From: Acanthacorydalis orientalis | Taxonomy: Eukaryota > Arthropoda > Insecta > Megaloptera > Corydalidae | Length of the DNA: 64,000 bases | Direction of reading: 5' to 3' | Assembly: GCA_034766995.1 (NCBI GenBank) | Contig: CM068322.1 | Coordinates: 35,225,439-35,289,438, forward strand | In this document: piece after piece, positions 22,898 to 34,083 of the stretch | How the letters are laid out: every line of letters begins with the position of its first letter | Numbering within the stretch: position 1 is the stretch's first letter | The notes under the pieces: model-generated | Told to the model about the DNA's origin: nothing | What the model saw: only the letters and a program-made list of their open reading frames with translations | Database searches by the model: none | Program-made: the position numbers and the translations under genes

Positions 22898-24483
22898 ACA
22901 GACTACGGCTCTCTATCAAAACACTGGGCGAATCTATGATAAAAAGGCATACGGCTAGAAGAGTTCACATCCCCTATTGTCTCCAAAATCGAATATCTAG
23001 CCTTACAGTATCTAACACACAACACTCTTCACCGACGACACCTGCAAGCGAGCGAACTGATAAAAAAGAGGCCGCTACAGTTTTTGCGAAGAGCCGGACA
23101 AGCACCCATCGAGTGTAAACTCTGTAACAAATTTGCCTGGAACACTCATACCGAATCTATGTGTCCTCGACGCATGAACTAAAAAGTATTTGTGTGTTCA
23201 GTTTATTTAATTTTTCTACTGAATTTTTGTGTATTATTTTGTTTTTCAATTTGAACTAAACGAGAATTTCATTGGTTATTGCTTCTTTTGTACAGATCCA
23301 TGTATGGATCTGTTTTGACCCTAAGGACTTTGGTGTTACTCGTTTTGAGGGACGGGCAAAGGTTGATCAAATAGACAGCGAGCACTGCTTTAACAGAAAT
23401 ATCGTATGATCGGTGTTCACTGATTTGTTCAGAAAATGAGACTGATATCAAAAAAAGCGTTCGTTGCAGAACAAGCTTTTTTAACCTTCGCATCGTTCGA
23501 ACGAGAGATAAGTAAAAGACTAGATCTCTCTCTCTCTATCTGTTTGTGTGTGTGTGTATGTTTGTATGTGTGTGTGTGTGTGGCTGTGTCTATATACACA
23601 CGAACACATTCGTGTAGATGTATTCGTCAGCAAATGCGCTTTTATCGATTTCTTTCCAAGACACGATTGCGTTTCATTTACGATACAATTAGGTCAACAT
23701 CTCAATAATACGAGTTCCGTTCAGTACGAACGAGCGTTCCGATCCGTTCGACGAACACACACACACATTCATCTGTTTGTTCGATCAATCGACGTGCTGT
23801 GTTAATTAGAAAAGAAAATTAATTAGCCTCGTTCGACCGCCGTATCACCTATTCGATGCTACACACACACACTGTTCTCGTTGTACTACTCTATCGTGTC
23901 GTAGACATCGGATGACGCCGTCCAGGCGCTAGGTTCTGTGGCGCCCGCACACACACACGCGCACGCAGAGAGGAGACACAGACACGGTTCATGTTTCTCG
24001 ACACTCGTGCACACGGACGGGTGCATCGTCGGAATACGAACGAGTCACATCGTGCTTTTCGTCCGCTGCTTGATTAGCCATGCAACTACTGATTGTGAGA
24101 GAGTCAGGGATCAATTTGTACGGTGTGCATTGGTAATATGACACGCTGACATTTAAATTGATGTTGTGTGAATGTGAGGAGAGAGAATTCGTGACACGGC
24201 CGCATGAAAAAACACACGTACACGGTGGAATGTGTGTGTGTGTGTGTATGTGTCGATTCATTCCTTTCACGTTCGATTATTTCTAAAATAAGAACATAAT
24301 GTGTTGAATATCATACGATCTGAACTCGACGTGAAAGATTAGAATAATGCTGTCTCACAAGAACATGACACGCGCATGGATGAGTGGGCGGTTCGAAAAG
24401 TAACTCGGTTTGATATTGGGTGACGCGGGGTTCAGTCTCGAGGTGTATTTTATTCTTCGATACAGTCCGCTCGAAGATCGAAA
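21876..24483. other. non-coding stretch with microsatellites
   Basis: Contains GCGAAAGGGTTAA at 22086-22098, which looks like a piggyBac-type end abutting TTAA. It also has an interrupted (TA)n (22858-22896) and (TC)n/(TG)n runs (23525-23582 and 24232-24248). ORFs up to 137 codons lack any recognisable domain. Confidence 0.45.
22858..22896. repeat. (TA)n microsatellite
   Basis: TA run with one CATAT interruption. Confidence 0.9.
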
Positions 24484-24610
24484 TGCCGACCGAAAAGTGC
24501 GCTTCGATATAATATTAACACGAAAACGATGAAATGACACTTCCATCGAAAAAATTGAGGTCGGAATTCAGAAAACAAAAATCGCGATTATTCCCCTACC
24601 AACCTGATAA
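24484..24610 (-). mobile_element. Mar-B 5' terminal fragment (copy 1)
   Basis: On the minus strand it reads ATCAGGTTGGTAGGGGAATA then ATCGCGATTTTTG, then a leader with GGAAGTGTCATTTCATCGTT and CGCACTTTTCGGTC. The same terminus and leader occur at 26319-26450 and 60390. No transposase sequence remains. Confidence 0.7.
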
Positions 24611-25565
24611 TATGGAGAGAGAATTTCATTAAATAATAGGAGAGCGACGAGTGCGTACATCGGATCAGAAATGTCGCCAGGAACAGACCGTGTGACAGAG
24701 GCATTGAAATCACCGTCCGCATTGAACCGTCGATCCGTTAATGAACCGCAATATTCTTTTCGCGTGATGTAATCGTTCGCATACATTTATTTTAAGACAC
24801 TTGTACACACATTTACATATGTCACGACTGAATACACGGCCGCATCGTCCGTCAGACACACCTCAGAGCCGATTCTCATACAATCCGAACGCGGATCACA
24901 CACACACACACACATACACATCCATTTGAAATACGGACCGTTCGCACGGAAAGTTTGAAAACATGTCCGAAATCACAAGCGACCGTGCACGTCGACGTCT
25001 CCCATTGTGCACTCGACAGTGTGCCGCCGTTGCTGAGAGAGAAGTACACTACTCACACTTTCAGAAATTTACATCTGAATCTGTTTCTTTCGCTGTGTTG
25101 TATGTGTGTGCGCGCGTTTGTTAACAGAATGTTTAATAATAGGAACAGCATGTACGCCACGACGCCCGTGCGACTCCGCGGACGACTTATTCGCCTCGGA
25201 TGTCGCTGTGGAGAAAAAAGTTTATAGCGAGATCAACGACACTGTATTAAAAAAAGGGAGAGCCGGCACTCGAAGTCCGTGACATGTGTGATTTATCGTC
25301 GGGTCCGTTTTCGTTGCTCGAATATGAATCCGTTGTGTGATCCGTTGTCGCACTGGAAGAGGGGGTGCGCGCGCTTCTGTTGCGATTTTTTTCATTCGGT
25401 CCGACCGTGTGGGTCCGACACGATTTACATTTAATCCGAAGCTGAGGTGGTCGGCCAGTCCGCGTGCACGTTTAGGATCGACGACAAGACAAACTAAACA
25501 TAGACCACTAATTGTCTGGATTGTATTACCTCTTCTGGCGATTTTAAAAATACAATCGTTTTGTA
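24611..25565. other. non-coding stretch
   Basis: Short (CA)n near 24899-24916; a GC-richer patch at 25110-25480 without a recognisable gene. Confidence 0.5.
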
Positions 25566-25893
25566 TAACGTGTGGAAATCAATCCGGTGCGTTTTTTTAA
25601 TAGAGAACGGATATTTATTCATGGAAAAATGGAATTACATATCATTCTGTGAAATGTCTCCCATTATTTTGTATAACTTCGCTTCATCTGCTGTGTGAAT
25701 AGACGACGAATCTCTTGTCGAGAACAAGTTCACTGCTTCGAGTCGACGAATGCATCTTCGAACCTCTTGCACTGTCTTAACCTTTTTGCATGTTTTGTGT
25801 GTCACAAGAGCTAAACAACTTGTTCCGGCGGCTTCGGCAGCAATTTTTTTCCAACTGGAATGCGAAAAGTGTGCAATCGCTTATATGCTGCTT
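25566..25893 (-). mobile_element. Mar-A deletion derivative (copy 4)
   Basis: The 3' terminus (GTGTGGAAATCAATCCGGTG) lies at the low-coordinate side. Reading the minus strand gives a decayed helix-turn-helix (AAEAAG, then VTHKTCKK) joined straight to VKTVQEVRRCI and a degraded C-terminus. It is arranged head to tail with the next copy. Confidence 0.75.
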
Positions 25894-26204
25894 TTTAGAA
25901 ACCAATTTTTTTTACATACAACGAATGTTTACGAAAAAATGGAATAGATTTCAATCCTCAAAAGATTTACTATTATTTTATATAAATTTACTCCGCCTGT
26001 CCGGTAACTGACGAATTCCTTGTCGAAAGAAATATGTCTGCCTCGAGTCAGTGAAGTTGTAATGCATTTTCGAACCTCTTGCACTGCCTTAACCTTTTTG
26101 CATGTTTTATGTGTAACAAAAACTGAACAAATCATTCCTACAGGTTCGGCAGCATTTTTTTCTTCAACTGGAATGCGAAAAGTGCGATATGATGATATTA
26201 ACAT
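25894..26204 (-). mobile_element. Mar-A deletion derivative (copy 5) with intact 91-codon frame
   Basis: An uninterrupted minus-strand frame (25929-26204) reads EEKNAAEPVGMICSVFVTHK then TCKK, VKAVQEVRKCITTS and a C-terminal tail. It therefore fuses the first helix-turn-helix of a mariner transposase to its last segment, without the D,D34D core. Same orientation as copy 4, which it touches. Confidence 0.8.
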
Positions 26205-26318
26205 GACGATGAAATACCTAACATGAACATGATGATGATGATGAAATACCTAATATGATGTTCTCCGGAAGCCATTTTTTTGCAGACAGTGAATATTTAC
26301 GGCAGAAGGGATGTTACC

Positions 26319-26450
26319 AAAATGCAGACCGAAAAATGCACTTCAATATGATATTAACATGAAAACGATGAAACGACACTTTCGTTGAAAAAAATGAGGT
26401 TAGAATTAAAAAAAAAAATAAAAACCGCAATTATTTTACTACCAACATCA
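26319..26450 (-). mobile_element. Mar-B 5' terminal fragment (copy 2)
   Basis: Minus strand: GATGTTGGTAGTAAAATAAT then TGCGGTTTTTA, and the leader AACGAAAGTGTCGTTTCATC. No coding sequence follows. Confidence 0.7.
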
Positions 26451-27847
26451 CTATATTTTTACTGAACGCATCGCATTCCGTACATATTTTATTTGCGTTC
26501 ACTGAATTGTACCCGAAGACGATTCGCACGTTCAGCTTAATTTTTAACCGGAATTCGATCGGCTCGGACGCAGAGGCCCGGAGACATGAAAATCCGTGTT
26601 CACGACGAGCGTCGAGAAAAAAACAACAACAACACGGCCGTAATTGTTACAGTTTCGTTCCGTGCCGCTGTCAGCGCGACGGACCGCGCCTTCGCATTAT
26701 GCTTTCACATTTTTATTATGATTTTTATTTGCTTTTTAACTCCGATCCGTTCCGCTTTATATATTTTACGAGTCCGTTTTTTTTCCGCCCGTCGTTATTA
26801 CTCCGTACGTTTTTTTTTGTTCGGTATCGTGACGAGCCGCGCTCGGCCAATTAAAAAATTCTACGACGGATTTGTTTTCCACGCACGTGACGATTAAATA
26901 CGGGCCGATAATTGTAATTCGATTGAAATGTTTCGTTCGTGACGTTCAGAGTATGAAACCGTGTTACAGAAACTTGCCGCGATTAATAATTGTTCCCGTT
27001 ATGTTTTCATGCAGAGACTGTCCGGAGATGTCGATACAGCTGCGGTGTTGTCTGCCGTGGGTCTAATTGTCGATCTCATTATCAGAAATGTTCAATCATT
27101 AATTATGGATCGTTTTCGATTGTCGCTTATACGACTGTTGATTCAGTCATCCTCATACGGAAGAAACTAATTTTTTAAAATTAATCTCTTTATTCTTATA
27201 TCTAAGTACACTTCTTTGACGCATCTTCGACAGCTAGCTCTTTTCTTCTAATCCGTTTTCATGCTATTCCAACCTGCACACGTTTTCTAATCAATGGATT
27301 ACTGCAGGTCGACACAAACAGTAAACAGAAAATGAAAGACAATCACAAGTAGAATGCTGACTGTACAGATGTTGAAAGAGAGATCCCCAGATATAAGAAG
27401 TTATATCCGGGAATCGTTCTTTCAACTGTCGAAAATTCGATTTTTCTGTATCCGAACGCGTCGAGGATGACGAGATCGGTTTCTGAATGCGTACAAGCAA
27501 CAATTAAAAGTGAAAAACAGTAATATGAATAATGACAAGTAGTGAAAGAGTGAACAGTTAGAGAAAGAACCGTAGATTTAAGTATTTGAAATGTGCGAGA
27601 TAAGGATTGTATTTAAAAAAAAAATTACTTTTCTGCATCTTAACCGTTTCGATACTAACGCGATGCATAAGTCTTACCGATTTTCAAAAGTTCCTGCCGG
27701 AAAAATATTTTATCCGAAATGTCAGTCTTGGACGATAATTTTAGTCAATTTTTATTACCCCTCAATGCAATTAATTACCATTTATCGAAATTAATCAAAA
27801 CAAAAAAATCGTATTGAAAGGGTTAATGCTCTGATGATAATTTTTTA
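26451..27847. other. non-coding stretch
   Basis: Moderately GC-rich at 26560-26900. Overlapping frames have no recognisable domain. Confidence 0.5.
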
Positions 27848-27927
27848 TTAGATTGGTAGAAAAATAATTGCGGTTTTTATCATTTTAAAGTTTGGCGCCG
27901 ATTTTTCTAGTTACCATTATCTTTTGT
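27848..27927 (+). mobile_element. Mar-B 5' terminal fragment (copy 3)
   Basis: TTAGATTGGTAGAAAAATAA, TTGCGGTTTTTATC and TTTGGCGCCGATTTTTCTAG form a mariner terminus and leader. The element breaks off into a (TA)n tract. Confidence 0.7.
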
Positions 27928-27952
27928 TATATATATATATACATATATACTA

Positions 27953-27998
<46 letters not shown>
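27928..27998. repeat. (TA)n microsatellite
   Basis: Interrupted TA run directly joined to the Mar-B terminus. Confidence 0.95.
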
Positions 27999-28002
<4 letters not shown>

Positions 28003-28193
28003 TTTGGCTCTTGCAAAGTCTACATCTATTCCGCTTTTTTTCTCACTTTCGTAAAAATCGAAAAAATCAATAAAGCAGTTCTATTGATATTGAATCAATG
28101 TTTTCTGTTATATGAAAAAGTTTTTTTTAAAAAAATATACATTAGCAGAGAAAAATTTCCAAAATTGTTGTTGTGTATACGCAACAGCGGCGC

Positions 28194-28540
28194 TTAACCC
28201 CTTCTGCATGACTCACGAGTCTGATCCGTGAACTGTAAAAAAAACACACACTTTATCAGTCAATCACGAGTGAGACTAGTGCAATCTTCATATAAGTTAA
28301 AGTACACACGTTTCGTGTGTCAGATATTAGATACATATTGTGCAGTGATCATTTTCGAAATTGTATCAGTTGTGAATTTGTTTTTATTTTTGCGAAAAAT
28401 TTCCCTGGCAAAAAATGAGGAGGAAAAAATAAAAATTTGAAGTCGACGACGAAGGAAATGAAAAAGAAAATAAGTTTTTAACTAATAAAAGTATTGAAAG
28501 TGAAAAAAGAAAGAAATCTGTGAGGAGATCCCGACAGGGT
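28194..28540 (+). mobile_element. candidate piggyBac-like left end
   Basis: TTAA at 28194 is followed by CCCCTTCTGCATGACTCACG and AGTCTGATCCGTGA, an end with internal GACTC/GAGTC symmetry. About 220 bp later a basic/acidic stretch begins (ATGAGGAGGAAAAAATAAAA, broken by a stop). TTAA plus a CCC-start terminus is typical of piggyBac superfamily elements. No transposase domain is visible. Confidence 0.4.
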
Positions 28541-29899
28541 GAAAAACGGCTAGTTTTTTTTTCAATTTTTCATGTAAAAAAATATGTTAATAGTATTAGA
28601 AGAGATCAAACGAATGTTTTAACTATTTTTATTCATTAAAAAATCTTATAAAAATAAATACAAGACTGTCCTATCCGAAGACAGTCGAATCCTGCGATAA
28701 GAGAATACTTTAGAAATAAAATCAAGTCTGTTTTGTTGCAAAAAAATTGTGTAAGACTTTTCGTGCTTCCTTTCAATTTAAATAGCCGTTTTGTATGCAT
28801 TATTTTTTTTTAAAAAAAGAAACACAAGCACAACGGTTTAATGTTAAGGTTGACATTTGAACATCCGAAAACGTCGAGGAAATAATTTAAAACAGAGTCA
28901 TTGGATTCGATTTAGAGGCACCGTATTAATTTTCACGCCTGACACGATAAATTTCATTCACTTAGATTGAAAGTCTCGATTTCGCAACTGAATCAACAGG
29001 AAGTAAATCGCTTTGAAAATCCGCATATAAATAAAACTGGTATCGTTGTACTTGCACAAGATAACCAGTCTATATAAACATTTGTTATTGAAACAAACAT
29101 GCAAATCTATAAATAAACACGTCAACGACTCATTCAGCCGTATGAATTATGAGTAATATCGGTTTTCGGAGAAAAAAAAACGAAACGTTACTCAACGCCA
29201 CCCACAAAATGTCCTTATTGGAATGATAAGAGATCCGCACGTCGTTGCACGGTGTGTGTGTGTGTGTGTGTGTGCGGTGTCGGGCTCGTAGTAGACACGC
29301 GAGACACTATTTCCATAAAATTATGTTAAAAGGACTGCTGTTCCACATTTCACAACAGCAATTACGAGAGCGACGGCGGGCCGTGTGAATAACCTGTTGT
29401 GAAAATGACCACGCAGTGTCGACGGCGAACGGGCCGAGCGAGGTTAGTCATGGCCAAGGTTACTATACCGCCATGTGTGCGTATTTTAGACATCTTGTTG
29501 TCGTCTTCGGCGGCGCGGGGGCCTCCGCCGCTAATTGCGATTTTTTTCCGACCGCACTCGGAGACATAAACATGCATGCGCGGTTTTTTTTCCCCACTTC
29601 CACTAGCCATTATTATTATCGTCGTCATTATTCGTTGGCGATGATGTGATCTTCCGTTCGGGATGTGTCTCTTTTTTTTCTGTTCGGTGTGTTTAATTCT
29701 GTAGACACAGGCCCGCACATTCGCTTGCATACCGACACATATGGCTCGTTTCGTCAGCGTTTCAATTAATACTGAAACATATTTATGTGTTTTATTAATT
29801 TACTTGTTTCCCTTTTAAAGCGTTCGCTAGATATAGTCGAATTTTATGCAGATCTTCGGACACGATTTCTAAAGATTGTCGCACAATCGACATGCGAAT
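28541..29899. other. non-coding stretch
   Basis: Holds a (GT)n run near 29252-29273 and a GC-rich patch at 29340-29720 with overlapping frames (122 and 77 codons) lacking domains. Confidence 0.5.
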
Positions 29900-30056
29900 A
29901 ATCCGCAGGCGTGACCATCGCCCGAGCTGACCGGGCATTCCTATCTTTGGGAGAAATGTGTGCAGGCCAGTGGTCTCTATTTTGATTATTGCACTGAAGT
30001 CCTCAATGCATTTTCGGACCTCTCGTTCTGTCCTAGAAATTTTTACATATTTTATG
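29900..30056 (-). mobile_element. Mar-A C-terminal fragment (copy 6)
   Basis: The minus-strand frame reads REVRKCIE and, further on, FLPKIGMPGQLGRWSRL, resembling the C-terminal transposase segment (FF, GIRQLPDRW) of the family. It is fused to repeat R1 at its 5' side. Confidence 0.4.
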
Positions 30057-30442
30057 CGACCCGAAAAAACAACGACTGTTAAGACCCTAATTTCAGTATT
30101 CAGTATCATAAGTAAAAATTGCTTTAAAATCGCAGCAGGCCAGTGGATACGATACGAATTCTATCTATCGTAGTTGGCCAGTGCACACGGTGCGGATTTC
30201 ATCTATCGTAGCAGGCCAGTGTATATAAACGAGTTTTCATCTGTCTCTCGCTCTGTCAACAATCAGTATCGGTTGAAATATTTGCCAGTCTACAGTATAA
30301 TTCAAAATAGGATCTGCATTTGGTCATTATTAAAGAGAATACACTTGTCGTTCAATTGATAAGTGTGTGCAGTTTGACATTACAGAAGGTCTCTGCATAT
30401 GTTTGCTGCACCAACGCACACTTACAACGGTCAAAGAGCAAT
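30057..30442. repeat. dispersed repeat R1, copy 1 (three internal units)
   Basis: Nearly identical to 43016-43361 apart from one extra internal unit. It starts CGACCCGAAAAAACAACG and ends GGTCAAAGAGCAAT. Inside is a 38-bp tandem repeat starting GGCCAGTG at 30138, 30176 and 30214, ending at a TATATAAA box (30222-30229). No coding frame. It could be a solo LTR or a promoter-bearing MITE; no clear TG...CA ends or target duplication are seen. Confidence 0.8.
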
Positions 30443-30496
30443 CGCAGGCCGAATGTCTTAATTGACATGTCAGAACTATCCGAAAAGTGTAATTAA

Positions 30497-30498
<2 letters not shown>

Positions 30499-30555
<57 letters not shown>
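30499..30555. repeat. (TA)n microsatellite
   Basis: Uninterrupted TA run. Confidence 0.95.
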
Positions 30556-30558
<3 letters not shown>

Positions 30559-31189
30559 TAATCTAAAGTGAATGTACGTTACATTCGTTGCGGAATCAAT
30601 CGAGCCGATAATATTTTGAGACGGAGCAGCGCTGCTGCCAATAACAGGCACTTCACTTCCGTAATTAAGTTATATATCAGGAAGCAGCCATATCTTCGAG
30701 CGATACCTTCTCGTGTTTTAATTATAAGCGAACGCTTTCAACGGTACCTTTTTTATTTCATAATTACTGTTTACAGACCCGCGCCTCCGCGCGCGGCGTT
30801 CTCTACCTCACGGCCGTGTTCGAATCTAATACATTTTCAAATACCTGCCTTCTCTCGAAACCGCCACCGCTCGCTCGAGTCGCACACACGTCCGTCTGTT
30901 TATGAAAAATCGATACGGCGACGACACGTCGCTCGAACGTCTACATAAAATTCCAGGAAGTGTGTGCGCTCGATGCGAATCGAACTGCGTACGATCGAGG
31001 GAAAAAAAGTGCTCGAAGTTGGAATAATAACGAGAACGAATAATTATGTTGATGACGGTTTCAGGGAATCGAACAGAACTGGACTCGCCGTGCCGCTGTT
31101 GTTTATGTTGTTTGTGTACGTTCGAGCGGTGCGACGCGACCGGACGGGCTTTCACAATCTTATAAATAAATCATATCTTGTCCCTAGCG
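30556..31189. other. non-coding stretch
   Basis: GC-richer at 30770-31150; frames of about 100 codons on both strands without domains. Confidence 0.5.
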
Positions 31190-31317
31190 CAGTGGTTCGA
31201 AACCAATTCATCCGCATTTTTATCCATTACCCAACTAACGGGATTTCTGTACGACCCGCGCATTCATATTGATTGTTGAAAATGTTGAACGTGCGAGTGA
31301 GGTGAGTGAGTGTGTTG

Positions 31318-31324
<7 letters not shown>

Positions 31325-31378
<54 letters not shown>
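31325..31378. repeat. (TA)n microsatellite
   Basis: TA run inside the hAT relic. Confidence 0.95.
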
Positions 31379-31381
<3 letters not shown>

Positions 31382-31654
31382 AGAATGGGTGTACACCACC
31401 TTTTAAAAGGACCGAGCATACCCAACATTAAACTTTTATAAATAATAATGTTGGCAATCCTTCCATTGTAGTCTGTATGAAAAATCATTGTGATCTCTCG
31501 AACCATTCGTGAACAGCTGTCGTTTTTGTAGTGCTGGATGTGTTGGGTTCGTTGGTTATTTGCGTTTTCGACAATTTGGTTATTGTTGGTTGTTGGGCAC
31601 TTCGACAAGTGAGGTCATTATCATCGCCCAGAGGATGTGCTGGGCGAATTTCGC

Positions 31655-31893
31655 TATGTCTAAATGTATCAAACAGCGACTTTGTATTAAATCCTGTGTC
31701 AAAAACGAAATTTCTCGCTCTGACACGTTTGAAATGTCGAAAAAAGTATTCGGAAACGAATGTTTATCGAAAACACGGATCTATCCGATTTTTTTGTGAC
31801 CGATTTGGCCGAAGCTTATCACGAGATGTTAAAAGTACCCTCAGTCATCGTCCCGGGAGTCGTCAGAGACCCGATAACCAGTATATGTCTTAA
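31655..31893 (+). mobile_element. mariner helix-turn-helix relic nested in hAT DNA
   Basis: CIKQRLCIKSCVKNEISRSD, then TFEMSKKVFGNECLSKTRIY, shifts frame near 31790 and continues RFFCDRFGRSLSRDV with SHRPGSRQRPDNQ. This follows the pattern of the first mariner helix-turn-helix and its Arg/Ser/Pro linker (GRPSTSR type). Truncated and frameshifted. Confidence 0.55.
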
Positions 31894-32605
31894 GACAGGT
31901 GTAAAGGGCTTCAGATAGTAACACGAAAATGTTGAACCTGGCATTTGGTCTCATATGAGAAAAATTGGAAAAAAGCAGATGTTTTTGTGACTCTGATTTG
32001 AAACGAAAACACAAGGAATTTCCATTAAATGATTTCTGGACAAATTCTTAATGCAAAAAATTGAATTTTTTGATAGAAAGTTTCAGTTCTGGATTTCTAC
32101 AGTTAAACAGAATAATTTTGATTGTTTTTCCGCCTTGCATGAATTTTTGACTGAAATAAATTTTAAGTTACGAGAAGAAGTTTCTCACAATTTTAGAACA
32201 TTTCACAATCGACCTTTTTGCAATATTTTCCAAAATCTAGCGATAATTCCCTAGCAATAAATCCATTTATAGTGACGGTTAAGCCGGTATGCTTCAGTGC
32301 AAGTGATTATGAAAATCTAATTGATTTAATTAGTGACTGGTTTGAAACAAAAACACAAGAAACTTCCATTAAATGATTTCTGGACAAATTTAACAGAAGA
32401 GTGCCGCATCGTGTCGAAACTAGCTAATTTTGTTCTATTTCCTTTTACAACGACATATTTATGCCCGACAGGATTCTCATATTATGCTGCAATCGAATCA
32501 AAGTCCATGAACAGGCTCGACGCTACACCGGATATGAGAATTCAACTTTCTTATATTGTGCCTGATATCAAAATAATTTGTAATTCAAACACCCATAAAC
32601 ATTGA

Positions 32606-33511
32606 AGTCATTAAGAATGTAATTTTACAATATATGTACACTAGTTTATTTCATTATTTTTATGTGTTTTGTTTGAATAATTAACATTTGAGGATAAATG
32701 TTTGTTTTTTCTTAACGCTCAGATTTACCCATTTATTTTATTTATTATTCATATCTACCTGCCGTACAGAATAACCAAAGTGTTCCGTTGAAATTGTAAG
32801 ATTTTCGAAGTGTTCCGTCGCGGGAACAGTTTGGGAAACGTCGGTGTACTGTAACGTGGACGAGAAGATGGATAGATCTCTTCGAGTTTGTTTACAAGAG
32901 CCGAAAACTGACCAAGAACTAGACAAACACACAAAAAGAGAAACGTCGCGCGCTGACAAATCGAACGACAAACGTTTGTCTCGCTGCCTGCACACAGAGA
33001 CACGCGGCCTGTATTCATAATAGGACCCGATCGTTGGCCTCGTGTGACCCAATATCTTGATGAGATCGGTGCGATTCCGAGGTTACGGCTCGATGTCAAA
33101 CGAGCGACAGAGACGTTTGACTGGCACGAAGGTCCGACGATTCTGTCGATTCGGCCACACAATACAACACTGATTGATTGCGTTTTTGTATGTTTCAACA
33201 TAACCGTGGGTTCTAATACGACGATACGATCTAATCGCCCCGGCGGCCGTGCTGTTGTATGTACGTTTTTTTCGATACAATGAACTTTGTAATTATCTGT
33301 GCAGTTATTCGTGACTGGACCGACGCCCACGCGAATGATCTAAACTGTAACGAATCGTATGTAAATTCTTGTATTTTTTTCAATCATCGATTCAACACAT
33401 TCATATATAAATTGTCGTACGTTTCGTCTATTCTTTTCAGAAAACGGTTCTGGTACTGTGGACTTGTTTCTAAAATCTCATATTAAAATTCTTTTCATTT
33501 CGAGTATTTAT
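32606..33511. other. non-coding stretch
   Basis: Frames up to 191 codons at 32738-33330 overlap on both strands and show no recognisable domain. Confidence 0.45.
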
Positions 33512-34083
33512 TTAACCCCTTAAGCGTTTATGTCAAGTGTACTCGTCATGAAAAGATGACATTTTTTTATTTAATGTCGAGTGTACTCTTCATGTAGAAA
33601 AAAATTCGCTTTTCCTATTTATTGTAAAATTTAAATAAAAAAATGTATATATTTGTAACTTTAGCACATTTTAGAATACTTTTAAGCGGTTTTCTCTTTG
33701 TTTTTTGGATCTTACATCTGATATCTAGTGAAGGTATTATAGGGTGTAATAGGAAAACTTGTGAAGTGAATAATGTTGTTATTTATTCTCCCAGATGAGT
33801 TCTACTGATAGTTATGAAAATATATCTTTACATCCGAGAAAGCGGAAAAGAGCGATAACGCCTGTAACGTCTCCGGATGGAAGTAGTGATGAGGTTGAAG
33901 AAGATAATGAAGATGCGGTTTTACATACAGGGACAAAGAAAAAATATCAGTGATTTAAACATCTTCTGATGAAAATAGTGATGAGGATGAAGAAGGTAAT
34001 GAACACCCGATAACGAAAATAAAAATTCAAACGTACAACGGAATATTTAGAGGTGGGGATCGAGCACCATTTAAATTTATTTA
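33512..34083 (+). mobile_element. candidate piggyBac-like relic with acidic N-terminal ORF
   Basis: TTAA (33512) is followed by CCCCTTAAGCGTTTATGTCA and AGTGTACTCGTCATG; a related AGTGTACTCTTCATG motif recurs near 33583. A T/C-rich AG precedes ATG at 33795. The 52-codon ORF (33795-33953) reads MSSTDSYENISLHPRKRKRA then SPDGSSDEVEEDNED. After a stop and frameshift the acidic stretch TSSDENSDEDEEGNEHP continues. An acidic N-terminus behind a TTAA-CCC end is what piggyBac-type transposases often show. No DDE domain follows, so this is a truncated fossil and the family is not certain. Confidence 0.45.

Larger units (their letters stand above)
31190..32605 (+). mobile_element. hAT transposon relic (ZBED5/FAM200-like transposase C-terminus)
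   Basis: The left end CAGTGGTTCGAAACCAA with ACGGGATTTCTGTACGACCC resembles hAT termini. Downstream, frames at 32051-32254 (KIEFFDRKFQFWISTV, then HEFLTEINFKLREEV) and 32333-32605 (KLPLNDFWTNL, LPFTTTYLC-type FVLFPFTTTYLCPTGFSYY, then MNRLDATPDMRIQLS) match the C-terminal half and hATC dimerisation region of ZBED5/FAM200-type transposases. Two frames separated by stops, no catalytic region and no right terminus show it is dead. A (TA)n tract and a mariner fragment lie within it, so it is a nested composite. Confidence 0.7.

Noticed and set aside
29362..29730. 122-codon minus-strand frame
   Set aside because: The opposite strand is also open over much of it. Low-complexity residues and no family resemblance.
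32738..33330. 191- and 104-codon minus-strand frames
   Set aside because: Three frames on both strands are open together, which indicates composition rather than selection.
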